A model generated the notes under the pieces. The model did not search any database. It saw only the letters and a list, made by a program, of their open reading frames with translations, and was not told the origin of the DNA. From UMGS1052 sp045532035 (lineage in GTDB: Bacteria; Bacillota; Clostridia; Oscillospirales; CAG-382): a DNA stretch of 12,647 nucleotides. Location of the stretch: NCBI GenBank assembly GCA_045532035.1, contig JAZSFD010000056.1:1-12647 (forward strand), given 5' to 3'. This document shows positions 6,503 to 12,647 of the stretch, piece after piece; position 1 is the stretch's first letter, and each line of letters opens with the position of its first letter. A program made the translations under genes and the position numbers.

Positions 6503-7351
6503 TCAATATTTATAATAATATATCGGTTTTCCTTTTACATCAACAGTTGCTTTGAAGGTATATCCCGCTTGAGGAAAACCCGAAAGGTCATCCTTTGCGG
6601 CTGTCGTGATGAAAAGCTCGTTCATCTCTTTTCCGCCGAATGTACAGCAGGAAGCTTTGGTGCAGGGGACTTCGATCTCTTTTGTGACCTCTTTGGTATC
6701 TTTGTCAATGTGAATCACTTTGTGTCCCCCCCACAATGCTACCCACAAATTGTCGTTTTCGTCAAGAGTCATTCCGTCGGGTGCTCCCAATTCATTTGGA
6801 ATGTCAACAAATTTTTGTCGGTTTGCAAGGGTGCCTGTATTTTCGTCAAAATCAAATATTTCAATCATCTGCTTTGGGGTATCTATATAGTACATATGCT
6901 TTTTATCAGCCGTCCAATCAAGTCCGTTGGAGCAATTGCATTTGTCAAAAAGCTCTGTAAGCACACCGTCTTTCAAACGATAAAAAGCACCTTCTCCGTC
7001 AGAATCAGTCGTGCCAAGATAAAAAGCACCGTCGGGCCCGATCTTACCGTCGTTGAAACGCCTTCCCTTGATCTTGATATCCTGATGTGCTTTTGTAAGC
7101 TTTCCGCTTTTGTCCATGCGGTAAACAGCATCTTCCAAAGCAACAAGTATATCTCCGTTTTCACAAATAGCCATACAGCCGACTTGCTGAGGAAGCATTG
7201 TTTTTTCAACATTTCCGCTTGCGAGATCGGTTTTCCAAATGTGTTTGCCCAAAATGTCAAGAGCGAAAAAGCTTTCTGTCTTAAAGTCCCACAGCGGACC
7301 TTCGCCCACCTGAGAATTCTCATTGTTTACAACAGTAAGTTTGTATTCCAT
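6503..7351 (-). CDS. SMP-30/gluconolactonase/LRE family protein
   Basis: The 282-residue product has the six-bladed beta-propeller pattern of SMP-30/gluconolactonases, cytoplasmic metal-dependent enzymes that hydrolyse sugar lactones. Expected metal ligands are visible: E17 (VGEGPLWD), N142 (CSNGLDWT) and D192 (GAPDGMTLDEND); N100 (GRRFNDGKIGPDG) is the usual substrate-site Asn. Length is normal and the frame is intact. The start ATG 7351 has GGAG overlapping the stop of kdgK (TAGGAG, 11-bp gap), so the genes are tightly coupled. In this operon it may hydrolyse an aldonolactone or uronolactone feeding the pathway; the exact substrate cannot be told from sequence. Confidence 0.88.
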   Translation of the reverse strand: MEYKLTVVNNENSQVGEGPLWDFKTESFFALDILGKHIWKTDLASGNVEKTMLPQQVGCMAICENGDILVALEDAVYRMDKSGKLTKAHQDIKIKGRRFNDGKIGPDGAFYLGTTDSDGEGAFYRLKDGVLTELFDKCNCSNGLDWTADKKHMYYIDTPKQMIEIFDFDENTGTLANRQKFVDIPNELGAPDGMTLDENDNLWVALWGGHKVIHIDKDTKEVTKEIEVPCTKASCCTFGGKEMNELFITTAAKDDLSGFPQAGYTFKATVDVKGKPIYYYKY

Positions 7352-7362
7352 ATGGTTTTCTC

Positions 7363-8386
7363 CTATCTCTGGACTCTGCCCGAGCCGTCGCCGTGCATGA
7401 GAGTCAATATTTCATCAACCGTTGCGAGATTCACATCCCATTCCATCGTTTGTTTAAGACAGGATGCCGCCACTGCGTATTCGATGCAATCCTGATTTGA
7501 AAAATTATGACCTATGGCGTATATAAGGCCTGCGCCGAAGGAATCTCCGCCTCCGACTCGGTCAACAAGATGAACTGCGTATTCTTTTGAAAAATACGCC
7601 TGCCCATCGGTATACAAAAGACCTGACCAGTTGTTATCAGATGCGCTGATGCTCTGCCTTAAGGTTATTGCTACCTTTTTGATGCCGTATTTTTTGCTTA
7701 TCTGTTCGGCAACATAAATATAACCCTTGCGGCTGAGTTTGCCTTGTGTTACATCTGTGTCGGGAGCACTTATGCCAAGAACCTTTTCCGCGTCCTCTTC
7801 GTTTGCGATAAGAACATCCACATAACAAAGCAGCTTTTTCATAGTGGCTTTTGCCTGCTCGGTAGTCCAAAGATTTTTTCTGTAATTAAGATCACAGCTT
7901 ACGGTAAGTCCGTGCTCCTTTGCTTTTTTGAGAGCAACCTCACACAATGATGCAACATTCGGATCAAGGGCAGGAGTAATACCGGTGAAATGGAAGAAAC
8001 CCGCATCATTGAAAATCATATCCCAGTCATAGTCTTCGAGTGATGAATTGATAAAGGATGAATTCATTCTGTCATAAATAACTCGGGATGGTCTTTGAGA
8101 GGCTCCCTTTTCAACATAAAATAAGCCGATTCTGTCGCCGCCGCGGGCGATATAGTCGGTGCCAACGCGATATTTGTCAAGAGAAGCTATTGCGCATTTT
8201 GCGATTTCATTTTCGGGAAGCTTTGTGACAAAATCTGTTTTTACGCCCATATTTGAAAGTGAAACGCAAACATTCGCCTCGGCGCCGGTGAAATTAGCCT
8301 CCCAATTCGGCGATTGAATAAATTTCAGAAAGCCCATTGGGTTAAGTCTGAGCAGATAATCTCCAAAACCCACAACTTTTTTTCAT
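7363..8386 (-). CDS. kdgK: 2-keto-3-deoxygluconate kinase, start disrupted by A7 tract
   Basis: KdgK phosphorylates KDG to KDPG. The PfkB/ribokinase body is intact: FTGAEANV near the start, GLFYVEKGASQRPSRVIYDR, HFTGITPAL, SCDLNYRKNLW, IANEEDAEKV, the anion-hole/catalytic DRVGGGDSFGAG, and a conserved C-terminus SGRVQR. The family begins with a beta strand before GF/GE-LLRLNP. Here codons for MKKVVGFGDYLLRLNP are present from ATG 8386, but the tract after ATG has seven As (8377-8383) instead of six, putting the ATG out of frame. The only in-frame alternative near the start is GTG 8373, with no ribosome binding site and loss of the first strand. With six As the reading frame would join that of eda directly. 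Either a frameshifted gene, a sequencing error, or a slippage-controlled start. Confidence 0.85.
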
Positions 8387-9067
8387 TGATCTTTTGGTTT
8401 CGGATTTTTCGGAAATGTTCTTTGGCTTATCTATATTCTTTTTTGTTGAAATTCCGACAGCTTTCCGGCATGAAAGGCGTATTCCGTCAAAATCTCTGTT
8501 TTTGAGCTGTTCTGAGTTTGCCATAAAGCTTCCGCCGCACGCCGCCACAGATGTACAATTCAGATACTTTTCAAGATTTGCAAAGCTTATTCCGCCTGTA
8601 GGGATAAACTTAACTCCATTGAATGGTCCGGACAAGAGCTTGATTGCGTCCACTCCTCCGCTGAGCTCTGCGGGGAAAAGCTTCAGGACGCGAAGACCTT
8701 TTTTGTATGCCTTTTGTATTTCGGATGCACTTGTGCAGCCGGGGAATATTTCAATATTCTTTTTTATGCAATAATCGATTATTTCGTCATCATAACCCGG
8801 GCATACGATATAGTCAGCCCCTGCGTCGATTGCCTTGTCGACCGTTTCGCAATCAAGAACCGTTCCTGCACCCACAAGCATATCAGGATAGCATTTCTTG
8901 ATCTTTGAGATCGCATCAAGCGAGCATTCGGATCTTAAGGTCACCTCAATTGTATTGATCCCCTCGCTTATCAGTACCTCTGCGAGAGGTTTTGCGAGCT
9001 CTGTTTCTGTTATGTTTATGACCGGGATAATGCCGATCGACTCAATTACGCTGCTGCATTCTTTCAT
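8342..9067 (-). CDS. eda: KDPG/KHG aldolase with read-through C-terminus
   Basis: This class I aldolase cleaves KDPG to pyruvate and glyceraldehyde-3-phosphate, the last step of the pathway. Residues: IPVINI near 14-19, E41 and R45 in EVTLRSE, GAGTVLD (66-72), the Schiff-base K129 in KLFPAE, and PTGGIS (156-161). The normal body ends at about residue 206, but the frame continues for 35 residues through a charged linker (TKKNIDKPKNISEKSETKRS) and into the start of kdgK in the wrong frame, stopping at 8342-8344. At 8438-8444 an in-phase A-AAA-AAG could allow a -1 shift ending the protein at TAA after STKKEYR. ATG 9067 has GGGGGAG upstream and a strong promoter. First gene of the uronate operon. 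Confidence 0.9.
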   Translation of the reverse strand: MKECSSVIESIGIIPVINITETELAKPLAEVLISEGINTIEVTLRSECSLDAISKIKKCYPDMLVGAGTVLDCETVDKAIDAGADYIVCPGYDDEIIDYCIKKNIEIFPGCTSASEIQKAYKKGLRVLKLFPAELSGGVDAIKLLSGPFNGVKFIPTGGISFANLEKYLNCTSVAACGGSFMANSEQLKNRDFDGIRLSCRKAVGISTKKNIDKPKNISEKSETKRSMKKSCGFWRLSAQT

Positions 9068-9096
9068 GAAAATATCTCCCCCTTGATTTTTTATTC

Positions 9097-9125
9097 ATTA
9101 TAGCATATAACTTGCAATATATCAA
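9097..9125 (-). promoter_or_regulatory. Promoter of the uronate operon
   Basis: On the minus strand, TTGATA (9120-9125), a 17-bp spacer and a perfect TATAAT (9097-9102) form a strong sigma-A promoter about 30 bp from the eda start. The -35 box is covered by inverted repeats at 9112-9137, which suggests repressor control. The stretch 9138-9282 beyond it has a weaker plus-strand promoter-like pair, TTGAAT (9192-9197) and TAAAAT (9215-9220) 17 bp apart, and a repeated TATAATCTG (9203-9211, 9226-9234); otherwise I see nothing there. Confidence 0.8.
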
Positions 9126-9137
9126 TCGCAATTTGCG
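9112..9137. promoter_or_regulatory. Overlapping palindromes, likely operator
   Basis: TTGCAATATATCAATCGCAA (9112-9131) has 7-bp arms TTGCAAT/ATCGCAA with one mismatch. It overlaps a second, perfect palindrome CGCAATTTGCG (9127-9137). The three half-sites share the core TTGC(A/G). They cover the -35 of the uronate promoter, the expected place for a LacI- or GntR-type uronate repressor. No regulator gene is in the window, so the family is a guess. Confidence 0.5.
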
Positions 9138-9282
9138 TTTTTTTGGTTTGCTAATGGGCAAAATCTTTGGGTTTTTGTTATATAGAAAGTATTGAATCTA
9201 AGTATAATCTGTGTTAAAATATACCTATAATCTGAATTGTTGAGAAATGCGAATAATTCTTGAAAAAAATAAAGGCAGATTA

Positions 9283-9311
9283 TTGACAATTGTAATTTTA
9301 TGTGATATAAT
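9283..9311 (+). promoter_or_regulatory. Promoter of the aspS operon
   Basis: A consensus TTGACA (9283-9288), 17-bp spacer and consensus TATAAT (9306-9311) precede the T-box leader. Transcription should begin near 9317-9319. Confidence 0.92.
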
Positions 9312-9317
9312 TTTTAG

Positions 9318-9570
9318 AGAAAAAAGCTATGATGAAGACAGTAGCTTCGGTCAATCGTTCAAAGAGAGCCGCCGACGGTGGAAGCGCGGCAACGAAACCG
9401 ACGTGAAGAACGCTTCGGAGCTTGCGGAAGAAAGCCTCAAAAGGTGATTAGAACCGCACGTTCATCCCGTAAGGATGCTTGAGAGGGCCGATTCTTTTCG
9501 GTCAATTTGGGTGGTATCGCGGAAGCAAGCCTTTCGTCCCATATTTGTGGGCGAAAGGCTTTTTGTTTTT
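9318..9570 (+). ncRNA. T-box riboswitch, aspartate (specifier GAC)
   Basis: The leader has all the T-box landmarks. Stem I closes with AAGCT (9324-9328)/AGCTT (9419-9423) and GAAG (9334-9337)/CTTC (9413-9416). The S-turn AGTA is at 9340-9343, and AGAGAGC (9363-9369) and GGTGGAAGCG (9377-9386) form the AG bulge and distal loop. The specifier loop reads ACC-GAC-GTGAA, so the codon is GAC (9400-9402), for Asp, followed by the usual purine and TGAA. The T-box TGGGTGGTATCGCGG (9508-9522) pairs with the free CCA end of uncharged tRNA, forming the antiterminator in place of the terminator at 9527-9570. Uncharged tRNA-Asp should therefore switch on aspS, gatC and the GatA-like gene. Confidence 0.94.
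9527..9570 (+). terminator. T-box regulatory terminator
   Basis: AAGCCTTTCGTCCC (9527-9540) pairs with GGGCGAAAGGCTT (9549-9561), followed by a T-run to 9570. It is the alternative to the antiterminator formed with the T-box sequence just upstream. Confidence 0.93.
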
Positions 9571-9626
9571 GTCTGCATTAATTTTGTTAAAAAATAAAAA
9601 ATATATATGTTTGGAGGAATTAACTT

Positions 9627-11402
9627 ATGTTGAGAACCCATACTTGTAATGAACTTAATACCGAGCACATCGGCCAGAGCGTTGTTTTGACCGGTTGGAT
9701 CGACACCGTGCGCGACCACGGCGGCGTCCTTTTTGTTGATCTTCGTGACCACTATGGCATTACACAAATCGTTTTTTCTGACGATAGCATGATAGCGGGA
9801 ATGTCGAAGGAAACAGTTATCCTTGTTGAAGGTACTGTAACAAAGCGTGATGAAGATACCGTCAACTCCAAAATAGATACCGGTCTCATCGAAGTCCGCG
9901 CCACAAGAGTTGAAGTTCTCGGTCCCTGCAAATCTTCCATTCCTTTTGAAATCGATTCTTCGATGCAGACAAGGGAAGATGTCAGACTCAAATACAGATA
10001 TCTTGATCTTCGTAACCGCAAGATCCATGACAACATCGTACTTCGTTCCAAAATATTGAGCTATCTCAGAAGCCAGATGGAAGAAATGGGCTTTATGGAA
10101 ATCCAGACCCCCATTCTTACCGCGTCCTCTCCCGAGGGTGCGCGCGACTATCTTGTTCCCAGCCGCAAGCACAAGGGCAAGTTCTATGCACTTCCTCAGG
10201 CTCCTCAGCAGTTCAAGCAGCTTCTTATGGCGTCCGGCTTTGATAGATATTTCCAGATCGCGCCCTGCTTCAGAGACGAAGATGCGCGTCAAGACAGATC
10301 TCCCGGAGAATTCTATCAGCTCGATTTCGAAATGTCTTTTGCGACTCAGGAAGATGTCTTTGCTGTTGCTGAGCAGGTTGTTTATAACACGTTTACAAAA
10401 TTCTCGGATAAAAAAGTATCAAAACCGCCTTTCCGGCGTATCACATTTGCTGATGCAATGCTGAAATACGGTTCGGACAAACCCGACCTTCGCAATCCTC
10501 TCATCATCCAGGATCTCACAAATTTCTTCGGCAAGCACGAATTCCTTGAAGTAAATGGCAGAACAGTTCCTTTCAAGAACAAGCTTGTCAGAGGTATCGT
10601 TGCCAATTATATGGTAAAAAAAGACGGCGACGGAGACGGAAAGAAAGCTTTTGAAAAGGCAATCGACGCATATTCCAGAAGCATCGGAATGAAGTTCGGT
10701 ATCGGCTACATCACCCTCGAAAACGGCGAATACAAAGGACCTATTGCAAAATTCCTTTCCGAAGAGCAGAAAGCTGAGCTCACAGAACTTGTAGGCATCA
10801 AGGAAGGGGAGTCTCTCTTCTTCATCAGCGACAGCGCTTCTGTTATCGACAAGCTTTCGGGTGAGATGAGAACATGGATCGGAAATGAACTCGGTCTTAT
10901 CAAAAACGACTCTTTTGAATTCTGCTTCATAGTTGATTTCCCCATGTATGAGCTCAATGAAGAAACAGGCAAGATCGACTTCACACACAATCCTTTCTCC
11001 ATGCCTCAAGGCGGCATGGACGCGCTTTTGAACAAAGATCCTCTTGAGATCTTCGCATATCAATACGACATCGTCTGCAACGGCGTAGAGCTCTCCTCCG
11101 GCGCAGTACGAAACCACAATCCCGAAATCATGAAGAAAGCTTTCGAGATTGCAGGCTACGGCGAAGAAGATGTTAAAGCAAAGTTCGGAGCCCTTTACAC
11201 CGCATTCTCTTACGGAGCGCCTCCTCACGCAGGCATGGCTCCCGGTGTTGACCGCATGATCATGCTTATTGCCGAGGAAGAAACAATCCGAGATGTCATC
11301 GCATTCCCCCTCAACGGAAACGCGCAGGATCTTATGATGGGAGCTCCCGGCGAAGTCACTGAGCAGCAGCTTCGTGAAGTTCACATCAAGGTCAGAGACT
11401 AA
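9627..11402 (+). CDS. aspS: Aspartyl-tRNA synthetase, bacterial type, probably non-discriminating
   Basis: The 591-residue cytoplasmic enzyme charges tRNA-Asp with aspartate. Domains in order: OB-fold anticodon-binding domain (about 1-105; GWIDTVRDHGGVLFVDLRD), class II core with motif 1 (FMEIQTPILTASSPEGARDY), motif 2 (FRDEDARQDRSPGEFYQLDF), the bacterial GAD insertion (about 290-400), and motif 3 (GAPPHAGMAPGVDRMIML). Length is normal. The OB-fold has RDHGG, the histidine found in non-discriminating AspRSs that also charge tRNA-Asn, where discriminating enzymes such as E. coli have RDLG. Downstream gatC and a gatA-like gene agree with making Asp-tRNA-Asn for amidation. The ATG has GGAGG 9 nt upstream. 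Expression is controlled by the aspartate T-box leader. Confidence 0.96.
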   Translation: MLRTHTCNELNTEHIGQSVVLTGWIDTVRDHGGVLFVDLRDHYGITQIVFSDDSMIAGMSKETVILVEGTVTKRDEDTVNSKIDTGLIEVRATRVEVLGPCKSSIPFEIDSSMQTREDVRLKYRYLDLRNRKIHDNIVLRSKILSYLRSQMEEMGFMEIQTPILTASSPEGARDYLVPSRKHKGKFYALPQAPQQFKQLLMASGFDRYFQIAPCFRDEDARQDRSPGEFYQLDFEMSFATQEDVFAVAEQVVYNTFTKFSDKKVSKPPFRRITFADAMLKYGSDKPDLRNPLIIQDLTNFFGKHEFLEVNGRTVPFKNKLVRGIVANYMVKKDGDGDGKKAFEKAIDAYSRSIGMKFGIGYITLENGEYKGPIAKFLSEEQKAELTELVGIKEGESLFFISDSASVIDKLSGEMRTWIGNELGLIKNDSFEFCFIVDFPMYELNEETGKIDFTHNPFSMPQGGMDALLNKDPLEIFAYQYDIVCNGVELSSGAVRNHNPEIMKKAFEIAGYGEEDVKAKFGALYTAFSYGAPPHAGMAPGVDRMIMLIAEEETIRDVIAFPLNGNAQDLMMGAPGEVTEQQLREVHIKVRD

Positions 11403-11435
11403 CTTGCTTTCAGAATATAAAAAGGAGATCGGAAA

Positions 11436-11717
11436 ATGGACAGAGAAACACTCAGAAAGCTCGAAATGCTCAATCAGCTGAGTCTGACCGAAGAGCAAAA
11501 GGAAGATGTGATCTCTTTTTTCGGTAAAAGAGATTCAGAGCTTGATATCCTCAATGCTATAGATACAACAGATGTGGAAAGAATGGTCCATGTCATGCCC
11601 ATCATGACAGTCGTGCGCGAAGATGTGGTCTCGCAGCCTTTCTCCCGCGAGGATCTTCAGAAGGATGCCCCCGAGACCGATGAAGGCTACTGGTGCGTTC
11701 CCCGTGTTGTTGAGTGA
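11436..11717 (+). CDS. gatC: Aspartyl/glutamyl-tRNA amidotransferase subunit C
   Basis: The 93-residue product is the small belt-like subunit that stabilises GatA-GatB in the tRNA amidotransferase. The N-terminal helix region (LRKLEMLNQLSLTEEQKED) matches GatC. The C-terminus has the family signature VREDVVSQPFSREDLQKDAP followed by GYWCVPRVVE, which in the family corresponds to LREDVV...NAPE...GFF-VPKVIE. Length is normal (about 90-100). It is 33 bp after aspS, with AAAAGGAG upstream of the ATG, and 19 bp before the GatA-like gene, so one operon under the T-box. Confidence 0.93.
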   Translation: MDRETLRKLEMLNQLSLTEEQKEDVISFFGKRDSELDILNAIDTTDVERMVHVMPIMTVVREDVVSQPFSREDLQKDAPETDEGYWCVPRVVE

Positions 11718-11736
11718 TTGCTGAAAGGAGATCAAC

Positions 11737-12647
11737 ATGGAATTTTTCAAAGTAAAAAAGGATGTACAGTCAGAACGAAAAATCGTTCTTGACGATATGA
11801 TCCTTACTAAAAATATGCCAACATCCGCAGGCTCCAAGATGCTTGACGGATATAGGAGCCTTTTTGATGCTCATGTAGTAACACAGCTTGAATCCTCAGG
11901 CTTTTCCATCTGTGGAAAAGCGCCTGTAGGTGAATTTGCCATTGACCTTCTTGGGGAAACATCTTATGCCGCTGATGTTTGTGCAGATGGTAAAATCAAG
12001 AATGCCTCTGCCGAGATAATTGAGGCGGGGGAGACAATAGCCTCGGTTGGTCTTGATGTTAACGGCTCTGTAAGGCGTGCTGCCGCGCAATATGGCCTTG
12101 TAAGCATAAAGCCGACCTACGGTACAGTTTCGCGCTACGGAACTATCCCTGTTGCTTGCTCGGGCGAAACAGTGAGCGTAATGGCGAAAAGCGCCGACAT
12201 CTGCTCGGATATTCTTGACGTTATTTCGGGACATGATGATAAAGACGGAACTAGTCTTTCAGATGAACTTTGCAAAACCGCAAATGCCGCTCCCGTGAAG
12301 AAGATAGCAATCTTGAAATCTATGCTTGATAGCGTTGACAACGAAGTTTTGGCCAAGATAGAAGAAGCAAAAAAGAATCTTGCAAACAACGGAATCGAAA
12401 TTTGTGAGATTGACGACAGCGTTATCTGTACATCCCGCGTCGCCTGGAACATTCTCATGAGTGCAGAACTTTGCAACAATGTTTCGCGTTATGACGGCGT
12501 AAAATACGGCTACCGCGCCGAAAAGTTCTCGAACATCGACGAGCTTTACACCAACAGCCGCACAGAAGCCTTTGGCGAACTTTTGAAGACAGCGATCCTT
12601 TTCGGTTCGGAAACACTTTCTACCAAGTCGGGGCCAAGCGGTCTTAG
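11737..12647 (+). CDS. GatA-like amidase-fold protein, catalytic residues missing, partial
   Basis: From ATG 11737 (AAAGGAG 6 nt upstream) 303 codons stay open to the window end. It aligns throughout with GatA: TSAGSKMLDGY...FDAHVV, GLVSIKPTYGTVSRYG, VISGHDDKDGTS, VSRYDGVKYGYR and NSRTEAFG match GatA's SSKILENF, GLKPTYGRVSRYGL, ISG-D--DSTS, RFDGIRYGYR and TRAEGFG. But the catalytic Lys of the VKDN motif is Asp (VLDDM). The Gly/Ser signature GGSSGGSAAAVAAG is replaced by GKIKNASAEIIEAG, losing the cis-Ser. Only the nucleophile position (NGS for GGS) keeps a serine. The N-terminal helical region (about 60 residues) is absent. The frame is undamaged, so this is a maintained, divergent protein rather than obvious decay. 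It may be a structural subunit or have a different chemistry. The C-terminus lies outside the window. Confidence 0.85.
   Translation, partial: MEFFKVKKDVQSERKIVLDDMILTKNMPTSAGSKMLDGYRSLFDAHVVTQLESSGFSICGKAPVGEFAIDLLGETSYAADVCADGKIKNASAEIIEAGETIASVGLDVNGSVRRAAAQYGLVSIKPTYGTVSRYGTIPVACSGETVSVMAKSADICSDILDVISGHDDKDGTSLSDELCKTANAAPVKKIAILKSMLDSVDNEVLAKIEEAKKNLANNGIEICEIDDSVICTSRVAWNILMSAELCNNVSRYDGVKYGYRAEKFSNIDELYTNSRTEAFGELLKTAILFGSETLSTKSGPSGL

Noticed and set aside
6569..7495. Plus-strand 308-codon open frame
   Set aside because: It is antisense to the SMP-30 gene and the end of kdgK, has no family motifs, and is Cys/Phe-rich as shadow frames are.
9462..10292. Minus-strand 276-codon open frame across the T-box terminator
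   Set aside because: It is antisense to the riboswitch and the aspS start; no ribosome binding site or recognisable motif.
10419..11498. Minus-strand 359-codon open frame
   Set aside because: It is antisense to aspS and the start of gatC, both of which have clear family motifs.
1..12647. CRISPR arrays, tRNA or rRNA genes
   Set aside because: I saw no regularly spaced repeats, no tRNA cloverleaf with a TTCGA-type arm, and no rRNA-like sequence on either strand.

Overview
The window looks like chromosomal DNA of a low-to-moderate GC Firmicute, probably an anaerobic clostridial gut-type bacterium (Oscillospirales-like). This rests on AGGAGG-type ribosome binding sites, near-consensus sigma-A promoters, a T-box riboswitch, the GatCAB context, and clostridial-type uronate genes. 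The assignment is inferred from gene content only.

Left edge (1-1152): two small unknown minus-strand genes (one cut by the window edge) sit 15 bp from the start of a plus-strand membrane/coiled-coil gene whose frame is broken. A bidirectional terminator follows.

Uronate operon (1161-9137, minus strand, transcribed right to left): an operator-rich promoter, KDPG aldolase (eda), 2-keto-3-deoxygluconate kinase (kdgK), an SMP-30/gluconolactonase-family protein, an SDR oxidoreductase (candidate fructuronate reductase/mannonate oxidoreductase), then mannonate dehydratase (uxuA). Together these would turn hexuronate-derived fructuronate into mannonate, KDG, KDPG, then pyruvate plus glyceraldehyde-3-phosphate. 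The operon appears to be decaying. The SDR gene is split by a transposon. uxuA has an internal deletion of about 70 residues and a frameshift. The eda/kdgK junction has an A7 tract; with one A fewer, eda and kdgK would be a single in-frame fusion.

Transposon (2532-6348, 3817 bp): it has 25-bp terminal inverted repeats (23/25 identical) and a perfect 8-bp target duplication. It carries an ECF-type sigma factor, a translationally coupled single-pass membrane protein (likely anti-sigma) and a large IS1595-like transposase. Removing the element and one duplication copy restores the SDR gene exactly, in frame, at 255 residues.

Right edge (9283-12647, plus strand): a near-consensus promoter and an aspartate T-box (specifier GAC) lead into aspS (non-discriminating type by its RDHGG motif), then gatC, then a GatA-like gene running off the window. 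This is the layout expected for tRNA-dependent asparagine synthesis. However, the GatA-like protein lacks two of the three catalytic residues of the amidase triad and the usual N-terminus.

The strongest candidates for something undescribed are the sigma/anti-sigma-carrying IS1595-like transposon and the degenerate GatA in an aspS-gatC operon.
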